DNA of 64,000 nucleotides, taken from an uncultured Gemmiger sp. (lineage in GTDB: Bacteria > Bacillota > Clostridia > Oscillospirales > Ruminococcaceae). How positions within the stretch are numbered: the stretch's first letter is position 1; every line of letters begins with the position of its first letter. Positions 62,601 to 64,000 of this stretch are shown here, piece by piece. The notes under the pieces were generated by a model. The model did no database searches, had not been told where the DNA came from, and saw only the letters and a list, made by a program, of their open reading frames with translations. Where the stretch lies: assembly GCA_944388145.1 (NCBI GenBank), contig CALXHQ010000006.1:1-64000 (forward strand), given 5' to 3'. A program made the position numbers and the translations under genes.

Positions 62601-64000
62601 ATCGTTAATGCCGGTGAGCTCCACCACCTTGGCGGGGATGGGCATACCCGGGTTGACAAAGGTGGAAAACCGCTTGTCGGTGATCTTGCCGTTTTCCACA
62701 TAGACAGCACCGATTTCGGTCATCTGATCGGTGGTAGTGTTCAGACCGGTGGTTTCGGTGTCAAACACCACAAAGCTGCCCGTGAGAGGCTGATCCTTGG
62801 CACCGTAAACAGCGGGGATCATATCGTCCACAAAGTAGGCCTCGCAGCCATAGATCAGCTTGAAGTTGGGGTCCTTTTTGTGGATGTCATCGGTGGCAAG
62901 CATGGCCTCCGGGTAGCCCTGGCAGACGCCGTGGTCGGTGATGGCGATGGCCCGGTGCCCCATACTGTGCGCCAGGCGGACAATTTTGCCGGGATCGCAG
63001 AAGCCGTCCATGGCGCTGGACTTGGTGTGCAGGTGCAGCTCCACCCGGCGGTCGCCCTCGGGGGCGGTATCCTCCCGGGCTTTGCGTTCCACCTGCAGGA
63101 TGTCGTAAGGGTAGAGGACAAAATCGTGTTCGTACTTGTCGTAGCTGTAATCACCGCGGACGATGAAAGTGGTGCCGGGTTTGATGGACTCCCACTTGCT
63201 CATGTCCACACCGTCATCCGCCAGCATCTTGACACTGACTGAACCGGTGTAGTCGGTAATGGACGTAAAATAGATCTTGCGGCGGTTACCCTTGATTTCA
63301 GTGGCGAATACGTCGCCCCAAACCGTAACCTTGCCTCCATCGCCCAGATCATTGAGGGATTTCAGCTCGGAGGGCTTGAAGTATTTGCCATGGAACACCT
63401 TAACCGGCTTGTCTGCCAGGTCGAGCCCCTGTACCTGGATGGGCGGCAGATCCTTCTTGGCCTCAAATTTGACCGCAGGGACCTTGTTCTGAACGTGGCG
63501 CTCGAATTCCTCGGGGGCGACTGTTTTTCCGGTGGCGGCCATGTGCACGATAGGCAATGTCCCGGTACGCTCCTGGATACGCTCAGCCAGACGGCGGGGA
63601 AATTCAATGCTTTCCAGGATATTTATGCCGGCAGCCACATGGATGGTGATCTCGCCGTTTTCAATGCTGATGGGCGACTTGTCCAGAAAGCCGTTGACAG
63701 GCAGCCCCTCGGCTTTCAGTTCCTCAATAAGCAGGCGGGCCGCCTCAGGTGTGATATTGCCGTAATTGAAATAGTTCTTTAAGGTCAGCTCATAGCCCTC
63801 AAACACCGGTTCCAGCGACGCGGCAAGACGCCCGCACAGGCCGCCGTCCAGCGGTTCGGCACTGCGCAGGCAGATAATCACCTTGCGGGTAGTGCGGTAA
63901 AGCTCAACGCGCTCCACCAGCACCTGCCCGAAACAAGCATTGAATTGGGCATCGGCCGTAAACTGCGGCCAGACCTGGGTGACAAAAGGTTTCAAAGGTG
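59700..64000 (-). CDS. polC: PolC-type DNA polymerase III alpha subunit (N-terminus at window edge)
   Basis: At least 1431 codons, close to full length for Gram-positive PolC. A TTG at 63995 could be the start, but the frame stays open to the edge. Order: N-terminal domain (to about residue 200), OB fold (KVTVWGDVFATEIKGNRRKIYF), split PHP domain (RRVELHLHTKSSAMDGFC, AIAITDHG) with an inserted DnaQ-type proofreading exonuclease (VVFDTETTGLNTTTDQMTEIG, YKLDTINKHLEI, HHRAVDDAMA), then the C-family polymerase core (GSRGSVGSSAVAHFSGISEV, KEPDIDLNFSGEYQ with catalytic Asp residues) and a zinc-binding CPECKH...CPVCGH insert. It replicates the chromosome. Confidence 0.98.
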   Translation of the reverse strand, partial: PLKPFVTQVWPQFTADAQFNACFGQVLVERVELYRTTRKVIICLRSAEPLDGGLCGRLAASLEPVFEGYELTLKNYFNYGNITPEAARLLIEELKAEGLPVNGFLDKSPISIENGEITIHVAAGINILESIEFPRRLAERIQERTGTLPIVHMAATGKTVAPEEFERHVQNKVPAVKFEAKKDLPPIQVQGLDLADKPVKVFHGKYFKPSELKSLNDLGDGGKVTVWGDVFATEIKGNRRKIYFTSITDYTGSVSVKMLADDGVDMSKWESIKPGTTFIVRGDYSYDKYEHDFVLYPYDILQVERKAREDTAPEGDRRVELHLHTKSSAMDGFCDPGKIVRLAHSMGHRAIAITDHGVCQGYPEAMLATDDIHKKDPNFKLIYGCEAYFVDDMIPAVYGAKDQPLTGSFVVFDTETTGLNTTTDQMTEIGAVYVENGKITDKRFSTFVNPGMPIPAKVVELTGINDGMVADAPTPDEAIRAFKEFCGDNVLVAHNANGFDMLILRHAAERAGITFDNTYIDTVPMAQALFPGLHNYKLDTINKHLEIPPFNHHRAVDDAMALARIFEKMLEDLDEKDIHTVAGINTGLGGNKEVLKKKYYHLIILVKNQIGLKNLYRIVSAAHTKYFFKKPRVPRSLLNKYREGLLLSSACEAGELYRAIVAGKSHDELLKIADYYDILEVQPLGNNEFMVRGGQVDSIQKIMDFNRTVIQLGEELHKPVIATGDVHFQEPEDAVYRAILQAGNGFKDADHQAPLYYRTTTDMLNDFSYLPKEKAHEIVVTNPNKIAATIDNNLRAIPRGTYPPSIEGAEDQLREATWNHASRDYGTPIPELLRERLKKELDSICGHGYAVLYVIAVKLVAFSNAGGYQVGSRGSVGSSAVAHFSGISEVNSMPPHYLCPECKHSEWITDGSVADGFDLPDKNCPVCGHAMIVDGHDIPFETFLGFYGDKEPDIDLNFSGEYQSNVHRYTEELFGKENVFKAGTVSGLQDKTAYGYVKKYLEERGRTVNRAEENRLCIGCTGVKRTTGQHPGGMVVVPDTFDIYDFCAIQHPADDVKGGLLTTHFEFKYLHDTLLKLDELGHDVPTFYKYFEEYSGIPITSVPMNDPKVISLLTSTEALGVTPEQIGSQTGTFGIPEMGTNFVRGMLLEAQPKSFSDLIQISGLSHGTDVWTNNADELIRNKVCTISEVIGCRDSIMLYLLRKGLEPKMAFDIMEAVRKGKVAKGGFQPGWEEAMREHDVPDWYIESCRKIKYMFPKAHAVAYLMAAIRLMWFKVYHPPIFYAVYFTVRGEDIDYEAAIGGIRVAQDHIREVNQRLREEKNAKDEDTLVSLQIVNEMLQRGYKFLPIELGKSYASKYVVEDGKVRLPFTALKGVGETAAIALEKATINGQEYISIEELQQASGVSSAIMEKLRDVGALGNLPDTSQVSFFNM

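Overview
The window looks like chromosome from a GC-rich, low-copy gut Firmicute of class Clostridia, most likely an Oscillospiraceae relative of Faecalibacterium, Subdoligranulum or Gemmiger. This is inferred from the Gram-positive PolC replicase, HrcA/CIRCE control of groESL, T-box leaders on alaS and pheST, a lysine riboswitch, the paired TIGR03960/TIGR03936 radical-SAM genes, and overall codon and base composition by eye. No species can be fixed from the sequence alone.

Layout. 1-3.6 kb is the wreck of an integrative element: a partial HxlR regulator, a group II intron reverse-transcriptase fragment spliced onto a truncated TOPRIM/DUF3991-type gene, a DUF6017-like replication/HTH gene, two small accessory genes and the C-terminal stub of a tyrosine integrase. 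It abuts the 3' end of a tRNA-Arg(CCU), which is followed by three decayed tRNA-Arg(CCU) copies (3.6-4.0 kb). 4.3-10.5 kb holds queA and, divergently, a lysine-riboswitch-controlled cluster: asd, dapA, dapB, a CapA-like metallophosphatase gene and a free-standing ACT protein. 10.5-15.3 kb is a minus-strand run: HIT protein, phosphoribosyltransferase, comEC, holA and an RNase-M5-like TOPRIM gene. 15.4-21.7 kb carries alaS with its T-box, a penicillin-binding protein, a VanZ-like protein and an alpha/beta hydrolase. 22-24.1 kb is groESL with CIRCE.

24.5-29.26 kb is a small genomic island at the 3' end of guaA. It is bounded by 217-bp near-identical direct repeats whose innermost 30 bp are the guaA 3' end. 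It carries an Mrr-like nuclease gene, a 5'-truncated type I hsdR and, divergently, an XRE regulator. Related operator-like sites lie in both divergent promoters. No integrase gene is left in it.

29.2-64 kb is mostly housekeeping: guaA, galK and a divergent AraC regulator, rlmD, an aldo/keto reductase, the radical-SAM pair, rnr, secG, parE-parC-like topoisomerase genes, a Ser/Thr/Pro/Glu-rich anchored protein, rfbA-rfbD-rfbB for dTDP-sugar synthesis, fhs, a PsiE-like membrane protein, pheST with its T-box, a Bax-inhibitor-1 family protein, hemW, a small membrane protein, and polC, which runs off the right edge.

The parts most worth following up are the guaA island with its shared operator pattern, the decayed tRNA array beside the integrase stub, the TOPRIM/intron chimera with an overlapping leader ORF, and the mixing of a CapA-like and an ACT-only gene into the DAP/lysine cluster.
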